Positions 1-7,847 of a DNA stretch of 64,000 nt are shown one piece after another (within the stretch, counting starts at the first letter, position 1; every line of letters begins with the position of its first letter). A program made the position numbers and the translations under genes. The DNA is from Microbacterium sp. JZ31 (lineage in GTDB: Bacteria; Actinomycetota; Actinomycetes; Actinomycetales; Microbacteriaceae), in contig NZ_CP017661.1 of NCBI RefSeq assembly GCF_016805985.1, positions 1,798,001 through 1,862,000 of the forward strand, read 5' to 3'. Below the pieces are notes generated by a model that was not told the origin of the DNA, ran no database searches, and saw only the letters and a program-made list of their open reading frames with translations.

Positions 1-145
1 AGCTCGAGCGGCTGACGCCGGCGCGGGTCGCGATCTCGGCGATCGAGGTCGCCTCGTACCCCTTCTCGAGGAACAGCTCGCTCGCCGCCTCGGCGAGCGT
101 CTCGCGCGACGAGGCCTTCGGTCGGCCGGCGCGCGCGGAGGTCAT
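1..145 (-). CDS. TetR-family transcriptional regulator, N-terminal part (cut by window edge)
   Basis: Reading leftwards from an ATG at 145, the first 48 codons give a typical TetR DNA-binding domain: a basic N-terminus, then helix 1 with ETLAEAASELFLEKGYEATS, then the helix-turn-helix IAEIATRAGVSRSS running off the window. The ligand-binding domain lies outside. It is divergent from the paaF-like gene at 264, and a PaaR-type palindrome (207-220) lies between them, so it may be a second regulator of the phenylacetate genes or an unrelated neighbour. The start is supported by a -10 hexamer 6 bases upstream (leaderless arrangement) and by GGAGG in the same gap. The ligand cannot be inferred. Confidence 0.85.
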   Translation of the reverse strand, partial: MTSARAGRPKASSRETLAEAASELFLEKGYEATSIAEIATRAGVSRSS

Positions 146-151
146 GCCTCC

Positions 152-157
152 AGGGTA
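152..157 (-). promoter_or_regulatory. Leaderless -10 hexamer for the edge TetR gene
   Basis: On the minus strand TACCCT is followed by 6 bases (GGAGGC) and then the ATG at 145. The transcription start would fall on or beside the start codon. No convincing -35 box is visible. Confidence 0.5.
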
Positions 158-206
158 GGGCGCGGCGTTTGCGTCCCGTCGCGCCCGCCGCCTATCCTGA
201 ATCAAA

Positions 207-220
207 ACCGACCGATCGGT
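207..220. promoter_or_regulatory. PaaR-type operator upstream of paaF
   Basis: ACCGACCGATCGGT matches the core of the actinobacterial PaaR consensus (ACCG-NN-CG-NN-CGGT, flanked by ACTN and NAGT) at every fixed core base. The outer flanks match only partly (CAGG on the right). It lies 44 bases before the GTG of the paaF-like gene and 62 bases from the edge TetR start, so it could control both. The consensus is from memory of the Corynebacterium PaaR literature; binding by the PaaR encoded at 3995-4621 is inference. Confidence 0.6.
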
Positions 221-263
221 CAGGAAATAGGCATGCGAGCGGGACGACGAGGAGGTCACCCGG

Positions 264-1004
264 GTGAGCCAGACCCTGCGCGTCGAGACGCACGACACGC
301 ACGTGCGCGCGACGCTCGACCGCCCCGCCAAGCGCAATGCGATCGACCGTGAGCTCATCGACGCGCTGCACGCCCTCTGCGCCGAGCTCGAGCGCGACCC
401 GCGCACGCTGATCCTGACCGGCGCGGGCGGGACGTTCGCCGCGGGGGCCGACATCGCGCAGCTGCGCGAGAGGCGGGCCGCCGACGCGCGCGAGGGCATC
501 AACACGCACTGCTTCGCACGCGTGCGGGCGCTCCCCATGCCGGTGATCGCGGTCGTCGACGGCTACGCGCTCGGCGGCGGCGCCGAGCTGGCCTATGCCG
601 CCGACATCCGGATCGGCACGCCGCGGCTGAGGATCGGCAACCCGGAGACGGGGCTCGGGATCATCGCCGCCGCGGGCGCCACGTGGCGCCTGCGTGAGAT
701 CGTCGGCGAGCCGCTCGCCGCGGAGATCCTGCTCGCGGGGCGCGTGCTGGAGGCGGACGAAGCGCTCGCGGTGGGGCTCGTGACGCGCGTGCTCGAGCCC
801 GCACAGGCCGTCGAGGAGGCGGAGCGGATCGCCGCGCGCATCGCCGCGCTGGATCCGGCGGCGACGCAGGCGACCAAGCGCGCGCTGCTCGCGCCCCGCG
901 ACGCGCATCCTGCGATCGACCTGGAGGAGCAGGCCGTGCTGTTCGACAGCCCCGAGAAGGAGCGCCGGATGACGGCGTTCCTCGAGCGGAGGAGGACGAC
1001 GTGA
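264..1004 (+). CDS. paaF: Enoyl-CoA hydratase, PaaF-like
   Basis: A 246-residue crotonase-superfamily protein. The CoA/oxyanion-hole signature GTFAAGADI is at residues 56-64. The catalytic pair typical of hydratases is present: Glu108 in GGGAELA and Glu128 in NPETG. In phenylacetate catabolism PaaF hydrates 2,3-dehydroadipyl-CoA to 3-hydroxyadipyl-CoA, which the next gene would oxidise. The start is GTG with GAGGAGG about 8 bases upstream. The stop overlaps the PaaH start by four bases (GTGA), so the two are translationally coupled. The assignment as PaaF rather than a generic hydratase rests on the paa context; the family is certain. Confidence 0.85.
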   Translation: MSQTLRVETHDTHVRATLDRPAKRNAIDRELIDALHALCAELERDPRTLILTGAGGTFAAGADIAQLRERRAADAREGINTHCFARVRALPMPVIAVVDGYALGGGAELAYAADIRIGTPRLRIGNPETGLGIIAAAGATWRLREIVGEPLAAEILLAGRVLEADEALAVGLVTRVLEPAQAVEEAERIAARIAALDPAATQATKRALLAPRDAHPAIDLEEQAVLFDSPEKERRMTAFLERRRTT

Positions 1005-1861
1005 CCGACACCACGCCCGCGCGCGTCGGCGTGCTCGGCGGCGGACGCATGGGCGCCGGCATCGCGCACGCGTTCCTCCTGGCCGGCTCCGCCGTGACCG
1101 TCGTCGAGCGCGACGGCCGGGCCTCGGACGCCGCGCGGGAGCGCATCCGGCACGGCATCGGTCAGTCGATCGCGCGCGGCTTCCCCGGCGGTGCGGCCGA
1201 GCTGCTCAGCCGGCTGACTGTCGCGACCGACCCGGCGGCGTTCGGGCTGCACGGCCTCGTCGTGGAGGCCGTACCCGAGGACCTCGACCTCAAGCGGGAG
1301 GCGCTCGCCCGCGTGGAGGCGCAGCTCGCGGCCGACGCGGTCCTCGCGTCCAACACGTCGTCGATCCCGCTCGCGCTCCTCGCCGAGGCGCTCGAGCGCC
1401 CCGCGCGTCTGATCGGGCTGCACTTCTTCAACCCGGTTCCGGCATCGGCGCTCGTCGAGATCGTCGCGGGGGCGCAGACCGCGGCGGAGCTGCCGGACAC
1501 CGTGGCGGGGTGGGCGCGCGCGCTGGGCAAGACGCCGATCACGGTCAGGGACTCCCCCGGCTTCGCGTCCAGCCGGCTGGGCGTCGCGATCGCGATCGAG
1601 GCGATCCGGATGGTCGAGGAGGGCGTCGCCTCGCCCGCCGACATCGACCGCGCCATGGAACTCGGCTACCGGCACCCGACCGGCCCGCTCAAGACGACCG
1701 ACCTCGTCGGCCTCGACGTGCGCCTGGGCATCGCCGAACAGCTCGAACGCGAGCTCGGTCCGCGGTTCGCCCCGCCGCGGCTGCTGCGCGACATGGTCGC
1801 CGAGGGGCGTCTGGGACGCAAGACGGGACGGGGATTCTACGAATGGGAGGACGGACGATGA
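1001..1861 (+). CDS. paaH: 3-hydroxyacyl-CoA dehydrogenase, PaaH-like
   Basis: A 286-residue single-domain NAD-dependent 3-hydroxyacyl-CoA dehydrogenase. The Rossmann glycine motif GGGRMG is at residues 13-18, NTSS at 118-121, and the catalytic-region motif HFFNPVP at 141-147. The C-terminal helical domain ends with GRKTGRGFYEW, the usual family ending. In this cluster it would oxidise 3-hydroxyadipyl-CoA to 3-oxoadipyl-CoA. The GTG start overlaps paaF by four bases and the TGA overlaps paaZ by four (ATGA), giving a tightly coupled paaFHZ unit. It lacks the C-terminal duplication seen in the roughly 475-residue proteobacterial PaaH, as do other short members of the family. Confidence 0.87.
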   Translation: MTDTTPARVGVLGGGRMGAGIAHAFLLAGSAVTVVERDGRASDAARERIRHGIGQSIARGFPGGAAELLSRLTVATDPAAFGLHGLVVEAVPEDLDLKREALARVEAQLAADAVLASNTSSIPLALLAEALERPARLIGLHFFNPVPASALVEIVAGAQTAAELPDTVAGWARALGKTPITVRDSPGFASSRLGVAIAIEAIRMVEEGVASPADIDRAMELGYRHPTGPLKTTDLVGLDVRLGIAEQLERELGPRFAPPRLLRDMVAEGRLGRKTGRGFYEWEDGR

Positions 1862-3915
1862 GCCGCATGCTGCAGAGCTACGTGCGGGACGCCTGGTGGC
1901 AGCCCGCCGACGCCGCGACCGGCGCTGAGGTGCGCGACGCTTCCACGGGCGAGGTGGTCGCGACGGTGTCGAGCGACGGTCTCGACCTCGGCGCGGTGCT
2001 CGAGCACGGCCGCACGGTCGGCCAGGCGAGTCTCGGTGCGCTCACCTTCCATCAGCGGGCGTTGATCCTGAAGCGGCTCGCCCTCGTGCTGCAGGAGCGC
2101 AAGGACGAGCTGTACGACCTGTCGTACCGCACGGGCGCGACCAGGAACGACTCCTGGGTCGACATCGAGGGCGGCATCGGCGTGCTGTTCACCTACTCCA
2201 GCAAGGGCCGACGCGAGCTGCCGAACACGCCGTCGCCGCACACGCGCGTGCAGCTGGACGGCCCGCTCGAGGTGCTCGCGAAGGACGGCTCCTTCCTCGG
2301 ACGCCACATCCGCACCACGCTGCCCGGCGTCGCGGTGCAGATCAACGCGTTCAACTTCCCGGTGTGGGGCCCGCTCGAGAAGCTCGCGCCGGCGTTCCTG
2401 GCCGGGATGCCGAGCGTCATCAAGCCCGCCACGCCCACGGCGTACGTGACCGAGCACCTCGTGCGGATCATGGTCGAGTCGGGTCTGCTCCCGGCCGGAT
2501 CCGTGCAGCTCGTCACCGGATCGGTGCGCGAGCTGTTCGCGCACACACGCTTGGGCGACATCGTGTCCTTCACCGGATCGGCGTCGACCGCCGACGCGCT
2601 GCGCCGTCACGACGCGGTGCAGCGCGGTGGCGTGATCTTCCACGCCGAGACCGACTCGATCAACGCGTCCGTGCTGGGCCCCGACGCCGCGCCGGGCACC
2701 CCGGAGTTCGAAGCGTACGTCCGCCAGCTCGTCGCCGAGATGACGGCCAAGGCGGGCCAGAAGTGCACGGCGATCCGGCGCGCGATCGTCCCCGCCGCGC
2801 TCGCCGACGACGTCGTCGAGGCTGTGCGGCGCAGGATCGCCGACAAGGTCGTGGTGGGCGACCCGCGTTCCGACGGCGTCACGATGGGCGCCCTGGCATC
2901 GCTCGAGCAGCGCGAGGAGGTGCTGCGACAGGTGCGCACGCTCATCGACGGGGGCGGCGAGCTCGTGGTCGGCTCGGCGGAGGCGCCGGACGGGGAGGGC
3001 GCGTTCCTGTCCCCGATCCTGCTGCGCTTCCCCGATGCGACCGCCGAGCGCGCGCACGACACCGAGGCCTTCGGCCCGGTCGCGTCCCTGCTGACCTACG
3101 AGACACCCGAGCAGGCGGCGGAGCTCGTCGTGCGGGGCGGCGGATCGCTCGTCACGAGCGTGGCGTCCGGCGATCCGGCCTTCGTCGCCGACCTCACGCG
3201 CCGCACCGCGGCGGCCAACGGCCGCATGCTGCTGCTCGACCGCGACGACGCGCGCTCCTCGACCGGGCACGGCTCTCCCCTGCCGATGCTCGTGCACGGC
3301 GGCCCGGGTCGCGCGGGCGGCGGCGAGGAGCTCGGCGGCATCCGCAGCGTGTTCCACTACATGCAGCGCACGGCGATCCAGGGCTCGCCCGAGATGCTCA
3401 CGGCCGTGACCGGCGTGTGGCACACGGGCGCGCGGGCGACGTCCGACGGCGTGCATCCCTTCCGCAAGTCGCTCGAGGAGCTGCGGATCGGCGACCAGGT
3501 CGTGTCCGAGGAGCGCGAGGTCACGCTCGAGGACATCGAGCACTTCGCCGCGTTCACGGGCGACACCTTCTACGCCCACATGGACGAGGACGCCGCGGCC
3601 GCGAACCCGTTCTTCCCGGGCCGCGTCGCGCACGGCTACCTGCTCGTGTCGTTCGCGGCGGGCCTGTTCGTCGATCCCGAGCCCGGTCCCGTGCTGGCCA
3701 ACTACGGCCTCGAGAACCTGCGCTTCCTGACGCCCGTCTCGCCCGGGGACCGGATCCGCGTCACGCTGACCGCCAAGCAGATCGTCCCGCGCGAGACCGA
3801 CGAGTACGGCGAGGTGCACTGGGACGCCGTCCTGCGGAACCAGAGGGACGAGCCCGTGGCGACCTACGACGTCCTCACCCTGGTGTCGAAGTCCCCCCTG
3901 CCCGTCGCCGTCTGA
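1858..3915 (+). CDS. paaZ: Oxepin-CoA hydrolase / 3-oxo-5,6-dehydrosuberyl-CoA semialdehyde dehydrogenase
   Basis: A 685-residue bifunctional protein. The N-terminal 520 or so residues are an aldehyde dehydrogenase, with the general base Glu near residue 264 (FHAETDS) and the nucleophilic Cys near 303 (GQKCTAIRR). After a linker comes a MaoC-type (R)-hydratase domain with the TGDTFYAHMD motif (Asp near 569) and VAHGYL (His near 592). The hydratase half opens the oxepin ring and the dehydrogenase half oxidises the reactive semialdehyde. The ATG at 1858 is the start: it overlaps the paaH stop as ATGA and begins directly before the family N-terminus. Both active sites look intact and the length is normal. 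Confidence 0.95.
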   Translation: MSRMLQSYVRDAWWQPADAATGAEVRDASTGEVVATVSSDGLDLGAVLEHGRTVGQASLGALTFHQRALILKRLALVLQERKDELYDLSYRTGATRNDSWVDIEGGIGVLFTYSSKGRRELPNTPSPHTRVQLDGPLEVLAKDGSFLGRHIRTTLPGVAVQINAFNFPVWGPLEKLAPAFLAGMPSVIKPATPTAYVTEHLVRIMVESGLLPAGSVQLVTGSVRELFAHTRLGDIVSFTGSASTADALRRHDAVQRGGVIFHAETDSINASVLGPDAAPGTPEFEAYVRQLVAEMTAKAGQKCTAIRRAIVPAALADDVVEAVRRRIADKVVVGDPRSDGVTMGALASLEQREEVLRQVRTLIDGGGELVVGSAEAPDGEGAFLSPILLRFPDATAERAHDTEAFGPVASLLTYETPEQAAELVVRGGGSLVTSVASGDPAFVADLTRRTAAANGRMLLLDRDDARSSTGHGSPLPMLVHGGPGRAGGGEELGGIRSVFHYMQRTAIQGSPEMLTAVTGVWHTGARATSDGVHPFRKSLEELRIGDQVVSEEREVTLEDIEHFAAFTGDTFYAHMDEDAAAANPFFPGRVAHGYLLVSFAAGLFVDPEPGPVLANYGLENLRFLTPVSPGDRIRVTLTAKQIVPRETDEYGEVHWDAVLRNQRDEPVATYDVLTLVSKSPLPVAV

Positions 3916-3941
3916 GCGGTCTGCCCGATGTGCCGGAATCC

Positions 3942-3957
3942 GCCGCGGAATCGCGGC
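3942..3957. terminator. Hairpin between convergent paaZ and paaR
   Basis: GCCGCG-GAAT-CGCGGC forms a perfect 6-bp stem with a 4-base loop, 26 bases after the paaZ stop and 37 bases before the end of paaR. No T-run follows on either strand, so termination is plausible but not shown. Confidence 0.35.
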
Positions 3958-3994
3958 ACTTCGGGGCACGTCGAGCTCGGACACCGCGGCGGGA

Positions 3995-4621
3995 TCAGCG
4001 GAAGTCGCGGTCCTCGCTGACGCGCAGGCCGCTGCGGACGAAGGCCACCACCGCGTCGGCGAGCTGGTCGGGGTTCAGCGGGCCGTCCGGGCGGTACCAC
4101 TCGACGATCGAGTTGACCATGCCGAAGGTCAGGCGCTCGGCGACGCCGGGATCCATGTCGTCGCGGAGCTGACCCTCGCCGCGCGCGAGCTCGAACAGCC
4201 GGCGCAGGCGCAGGTCCAGCTCGCGCCGACGCCGCATCGCCTCGCGCTCGACGTCGGTGTTGCCGCGCAGGCGCAGCAGCAGCGTCAGGTACGGCAGCTG
4301 CTCGCACGCGACCGTGACGGCCCCGCGCAGGACGTGACGGATCCGCAGGTCCACGGGTCCGTCGTTCGCCTCCGGTGAGTCGAACACCTCCTGCAGCGAT
4401 CCGAGCGCCTTCTCGAGCGCGAGCTCGAGCATCTCCTCCTTGGACGAGAAGTGGTGGTACACGGCCGACTTCGACAGCCCGAGGCGCTGGGCGATGATCC
4501 CGAGCGACGTCGCGTCGTAGCCGTGGTCGTTGAACGCCGCGACGATCACCGCGAGCATGCCGTCGCGGTCGTAGCCGGGGCGCCCCCGGCGCGCCGGCGC
4601 GGCGTCCGTCGTGGTGGTCAT
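3995..4621 (-). CDS. paaR: TetR-family regulator of the phenylacetate genes (PaaR-like)
   Basis: A 208-residue TetR protein. A basic RRGRPGYDRD start is followed by the helix-turn-helix TSLGIIAQRLGLSKSAVYHHF, with a helical C-terminal ligand domain. It is the last gene of paaI-paaK-paaR, 26 bases after paaK, with GGAG just before the ATG. Actinobacterial PaaR proteins repress paa genes and are released by phenylacetyl-CoA; the two PaaR-type palindromes in this region (207-220 and 6498-6519) fit that role. The name rests on family, location and sites, not on a proven effector. Co-transcription with the genes it represses would give negative autoregulation. Confidence 0.82.
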   Translation of the reverse strand: MTTTTDAAPARRGRPGYDRDGMLAVIVAAFNDHGYDATSLGIIAQRLGLSKSAVYHHFSSKEEMLELALEKALGSLQEVFDSPEANDGPVDLRIRHVLRGAVTVACEQLPYLTLLLRLRGNTDVEREAMRRRRELDLRLRRLFELARGEGQLRDDMDPGVAERLTFGMVNSIVEWYRPDGPLNPDQLADAVVAFVRSGLRVSEDRDFR

Positions 4622-4647
4622 CGCTCCATCCTGCCGCAGCGCCCGCG

Positions 4648-5967
4648 TCACTCCCGCGCGCGCAGGTCGTACACGCGCTTGTACTTGCCCTCCGAGCGCG
4701 GCAGCGAGCCGGTGGGCACGATCTCGACGCCGATCGTGGTGCCGATCCGCTCCTTGACGCGCGCCTGCAGGATCTGTGCGGCCGCCTCGCTCGTGGCGCG
4801 CTCGATGCCGGGCGTGCACTCGATCTTGACGGTGAGCTCGTCCATCCGGCCGCGCTTGGTCAGCTCGAGCACGAAGTGCGGCGTGAGGTGCTCGATCTCG
4901 AGCGCGATCTCCTCGATCTGCGTCGGGAAGAGGTTCACCCCGCGCAGGATGATCATGTCGTCGTTGCGGCCCGTGATCTTCTCGATGCGGCGCATCGCGG
5001 GGAACGCCGATCCGGGCATCAGCCGTGTGAGGTCGCGCGTGCGGTACCGGATGACCGGGAACGCCTCCTTGGTCAGGGTCGTGAAGACGAGCTCGCCACG
5101 TTCGCCGTCCGCCACGTGCTGCAGGTCGTCGTCGATGACCTCGGGGAGGAAATGGTCCTCCCAGATGTGCGGCCCGTCCTGCGTCGCCACGGCCTCCTGG
5201 CCGACGCCCGGCCCCATCACCTCGGACAGGCCGTAGATGTCGACGGCCTTGAGGTCCATCCGCCGTTCCAGCTCGCGCCGCATCTCGTTCGTCCACGGTT
5301 CGGCGCCGCAGATCGCGACCTTGAGCGACGTCGCCCGCGCATCCAGCCCCTGCTCCTCGAACGCGTCGGCGATCGTCAGCAGATAGCTCGGCGTGCACAT
5401 GATGACGTCCGGCTCGAAGTCGCGGATCAGCTGCACCTGCCGTGCGGTCTGCCCGCCCGATACGGGGATCACGACGCACCCGAGCCGTTCGATGCCCGCG
5501 TGCGCGCCGAGTCCGCCCGTGAACAGGCCGTAGCCGTACGCGTTGTGCACCTTCCAGCCCGGTTGGACGCCCGCCGCCCGCAGCGATCGCGCGATCAGCT
5601 CCGCCCACCGGTCGAGGTCGCCCTGCGTGTAGCCGACGACGGTCGGACGGCCCGTCGTGCCCGACGACGCGTGGATCCGCCGCACCTCGTCCATCGGCAC
5701 CGCGAACATCCCGAAGGGGTACGCGCCGCGCAGGTCCTCCTTCGTCGTGAACGGCAGCCGCTCGACGTCGGCCAGGGAGCGAATGTCGCCCGGGGCGATC
5801 CCGGCGGCGTCGAACTTCGCGCGATACAGCGGCACGTTCTCGTAGGCGTGACGCACGGTCCACTGCAGCCGCTCGAGTTGCAGCGCCTGCAGCGACGCGC
5901 GATCCATGGTCTCCGGATCGGCGGATGCCGCGGGCGGTGCCACGCGGACGGGCAGGATGTCGGTCAT
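4648..5967 (-). CDS. paaK: Phenylacetate-CoA ligase
   Basis: A 439-residue AMP-forming ligase that activates phenylacetate with ATP and CoA, the first step of the pathway. The nucleotide-binding motif SSGTTGRPTVVGYT is near residues 107-120 and YGLSEVMGPG lies mid-protein. The C-terminal domain includes the hinge/lysine region ending in GKYKRVYDLR. Length is normal for PaaK. The ATG at 5967 overlaps the paaI stop by four bases (ATGA) and precedes the family N-terminus; longer open frames upstream are only read-through. It belongs to the operon paaI-paaK-paaR, divergent from paaA. Confidence 0.95.
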   Translation of the reverse strand: MTDILPVRVAPPAASADPETMDRASLQALQLERLQWTVRHAYENVPLYRAKFDAAGIAPGDIRSLADVERLPFTTKEDLRGAYPFGMFAVPMDEVRRIHASSGTTGRPTVVGYTQGDLDRWAELIARSLRAAGVQPGWKVHNAYGYGLFTGGLGAHAGIERLGCVVIPVSGGQTARQVQLIRDFEPDVIMCTPSYLLTIADAFEEQGLDARATSLKVAICGAEPWTNEMRRELERRMDLKAVDIYGLSEVMGPGVGQEAVATQDGPHIWEDHFLPEVIDDDLQHVADGERGELVFTTLTKEAFPVIRYRTRDLTRLMPGSAFPAMRRIEKITGRNDDMIILRGVNLFPTQIEEIALEIEHLTPHFVLELTKRGRMDELTVKIECTPGIERATSEAAAQILQARVKERIGTTIGVEIVPTGSLPRSEGKYKRVYDLRARE

Positions 5968-6440
5968 CGGGGCTCCTTCGTCGTCGGAGGGATCGCCGGG
6001 TCGGGGATCGCGCGGGACCGGCCGCGGAACTCGGCCACGGCCTCCCCTCGCTCGTCGGTCACGGTGATGTCGTAGATGCCGCTGCGACCGCCGAGCCAGC
6101 GCCGCGTGGCGGTCGCGGTGAGGAGGTCGCCCGCACGCGTGGCGCGCAGGAACGTGATGTCGGCGGCCTGCGCGACGACCATGTCCTCGCCCTCGTTGCA
6201 CGCGTAGGCGAAGGCGGTGTCCGCGAGGGTGAACACCATGCCGCCATGCGTGATGCCGAAGCCGTTGGCCATCCAGTCGCGCACGGTCATCGTGAGGACC
6301 GCGCGTCCGCGCTCGAGCTCGAGGATCTGGATGCCGAAGTGCCGCTTCGTGTAGTCGGTGGGCGCCATGGTGCTCGCGCGCCACGAGGGATCCGGCGTGA
6401 TCTCGCTTTCGAACGTCTGCACGTGCTGCTCCGGACTCAT
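5964..6440 (-). CDS. paaI: Hydroxyphenylacetyl-CoA thioesterase PaaI
   Basis: A 158-residue hotdog-fold thioesterase. The PaaI signature [20 protein letters not shown] carries the HGG motif and catalytic-helix Asp, followed by the ACN and ADITFLR motifs. PaaI hydrolyses dead-end ring-hydroxylated or ring-oxidised CoA thioesters and so rescues CoA. The ATG at 6440 is preferred because GGGAG stands 5 bases upstream; an alternative in-frame ATG at 6473 would add 11 residues. It is the first gene of the minus-strand paaI-paaK-paaR operon, and its promoter overlaps the paaA promoter and the PaaR operator. Confidence 0.92.
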   Translation of the reverse strand: MSPEQHVQTFESEITPDPSWRASTMAPTDYTKRHFGIQILELERGRAVLTMTVRDWMANGFGITHGGMVFTLADTAFAYACNEGEDMVVAQAADITFLRATRAGDLLTATATRRWLGGRSGIYDITVTDERGEAVAEFRGRSRAIPDPAIPPTTKEPR

Positions 6441-6472
6441 CCACGCTCCCTCGCGCCCCGGACCCGCTGTCA

Positions 6473-6500
6473 TTGCGGGCCGATCTGACGCGAGTATACT
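6473..6500 (+). promoter_or_regulatory. paaA promoter
   Basis: A -35 of TTGCGG (6473-6478) and a -10 of TATACT (6495-6500) are separated by 16 bp. The PaaR-type operator starts inside the -10 and covers the expected start site, consistent with repression by occlusion. Confidence 0.6.
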
Positions 6501-6521
6501 CACTGAATGTTCGGTCAGTAA
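6493..6521 (-). promoter_or_regulatory. paaI-paaK-paaR promoter
   Basis: On the minus strand TTACTG (6521-6516) and TATACT (6498-6493) are 17 bp apart. The -10 hexamers of the two divergent promoters interlock because AGTATACT is palindromic. The operator fills the -35/-10 spacer of this promoter. Confidence 0.55.
6498..6519. promoter_or_regulatory. PaaR-type operator in the paaI/paaA divergon
   Basis: A 22-bp imperfect palindrome with outer ACT and AGT, left inner half ACTG and right inner half CGGT. It differs at two fixed positions from the actinobacterial PaaR consensus ACTN-ACCG-NN-CG-NN-CGGT-NAGT. It overlaps both divergent promoters, so one bound dimer could switch off paaABCDEG and paaIKR together. 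Confidence 0.72.
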
Positions 6522-6544
6522 TTCCGGAACCGAGGAGGCCCGCG

Positions 6545-7516
6545 ATGTCGACGACGACAGACGCCCCCGCCGCCGATGAGCGCGCGGCGCAGCAGGAGTT
6601 CGAGGCCCTGATCGAGGCGGATCAGCGGATCGAGCCGCGCGACTGGATGCCCGAGGCGTATCGCCGCACGCTGATCCGGCAGATCTCGCAGCACGCGCAC
6701 TCGGAGATCATCGGCATGCAGCCGGAGGCGAACTGGATCACGCGCGCTCCGAGTCTGCGGCGCAAGGCGATCCTGATGGCGAAGGTGCAGGACGAGGCCG
6801 GCCACGGGCTGTACCTCTACTCCGCGGCGCAGACGCTCGGCATCACACGCGACGAGATGACGCAGGCGCTGATCGACGGCAAGGCGCGCTACTCGTCGAT
6901 CTTCAACTACCCGACGCCCACCTGGGCCGACATGGGGGCGATCGGCTGGCTGGTCGACGGCGCGGCGATCTGCAACCAGGTACCGCTGTGCCGCGCCTCC
7001 TACGGCCCGTACGGCCGCGCCATGGTGCGCATCTGCAAGGAGGAATCCTTCCACCAGCGGCAGGGGTTCGAGATCCTCCTCGAGCTGTCGCAGGGGACGC
7101 CCGAGCAGAAGCGGATGGCGCAGGAGGCGGTCGACCGCTGGTACTGGCCCGCCATCATGATGTTCGGCCCGCCCGACGAGGACTCCCCCAACTCGGCGCA
7201 ATCGATGACCTGGAAGATCAAGCGGTTCTCGAACGACGAGCTTCGGTCGCGATTCGTCGGCATGCTCGTGCCGCAGTTCGAGGCGCTCGGGCTCTCCTGC
7301 CCCGACGAGGACCTGCACTTCGACGAGACCCTGGGCCGGTGGGTCACGGGTCCGATCGACTGGGACGAGTTCCACGAGGTGCTCGCCGGACGCGGCCCCA
7401 TGAACGCCGCGCGACTGCGGCATCGGCGCGAGGCGCACGAGAACGGTGCTTGGGTCCGTGACGCGGCTGCCGCCTACGCGCGCAAGCAGCAGGAGAAGTC
7501 GCGCTTCGCGGCGTGA
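6545..7516 (+). CDS. paaA: Phenylacetyl-CoA 1,2-epoxidase subunit PaaA (catalytic)
   Basis: A 323-residue di-iron monooxygenase subunit. Iron ligands are visible as Glu54 (HSEIIG), the DE-x-x-H motif at residues 83-87 (QDEAGHG), and the second EE-x-x-H at 166-170 (KEESFH). With PaaC it forms the catalytic core that epoxidises the ring of phenylacetyl-CoA using O2 and electrons from PaaE. The ATG at 6545 is chosen because GAGGAGG lies 8 bases upstream and it is the family start; an upstream ATG at 6473 lies in the promoter. First gene of paaABCDE. Confidence 0.96.
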   Translation: MSTTTDAPAADERAAQQEFEALIEADQRIEPRDWMPEAYRRTLIRQISQHAHSEIIGMQPEANWITRAPSLRRKAILMAKVQDEAGHGLYLYSAAQTLGITRDEMTQALIDGKARYSSIFNYPTPTWADMGAIGWLVDGAAICNQVPLCRASYGPYGRAMVRICKEESFHQRQGFEILLELSQGTPEQKRMAQEAVDRWYWPAIMMFGPPDEDSPNSAQSMTWKIKRFSNDELRSRFVGMLVPQFEALGLSCPDEDLHFDETLGRWVTGPIDWDEFHEVLAGRGPMNAARLRHRREAHENGAWVRDAAAAYARKQQEKSRFAA

Positions 7517-7541
7517 CCCGCTCGAGCACGAGGAGACGAGG

Positions 7542-7847
7542 ATGTCGACGCCCGGAGAATCGCCCGCCGAGACCTGGCCCCTGTGGGAGGTGTTCGTGCG
7601 CGCGAACCGCGGCCTGAGCCACGTGCACGTCGGATCGCTGCACGCGCCCGACGAGCAGATGGCGCTGCGCAACGCGCGCGACCTCTACACGCGCCGCGGT
7701 GAGGGCGTGTCAATCTGGGTCGTCCCCGCCGCCGCGATCACGACCAGCGATCCGGATGCGAAGGGCGCGTTCTTCGAGTCGCCGACCGGCAAGAACTACC
7801 GCCATGCGGTGTACTACACGCGCGCCGAGGGGGTGAAGCACCTGTGA
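7542..7847 (+). CDS. paaB: Phenylacetyl-CoA epoxidase subunit PaaB
   Basis: A 101-residue small subunit. The conserved block TWPLWEVFVRANRGLSHVHV opens the protein, followed by MALRNARDLYTRRGEGVSIW and the C-terminal KNYRHAVYYT. PaaB is needed for full activity and assembly of the PaaABCE complex and has no cofactor. The ATG at 7542 follows GAGGAGACGAGG, a good ribosome-binding site 25 bases after paaA. The TGA overlaps the paaC start (GTGA), so translation is coupled. Confidence 0.95.
   Translation: MSTPGESPAETWPLWEVFVRANRGLSHVHVGSLHAPDEQMALRNARDLYTRRGEGVSIWVVPAAAITTSDPDAKGAFFESPTGKNYRHAVYYTRAEGVKHL

Noticed and set aside
1837..3984. Long open frame antisense to paaZ (715 codons)
   Set aside because: It is a composition shadow of a GC-rich gene: no recognisable domain, His/Arg-rich low-complexity protein, and the sense strand carries a fully conserved enzyme. 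The same holds for the other very long antisense frames, for example opposite ddl, leuC, smc and the GGDEF-like gene.
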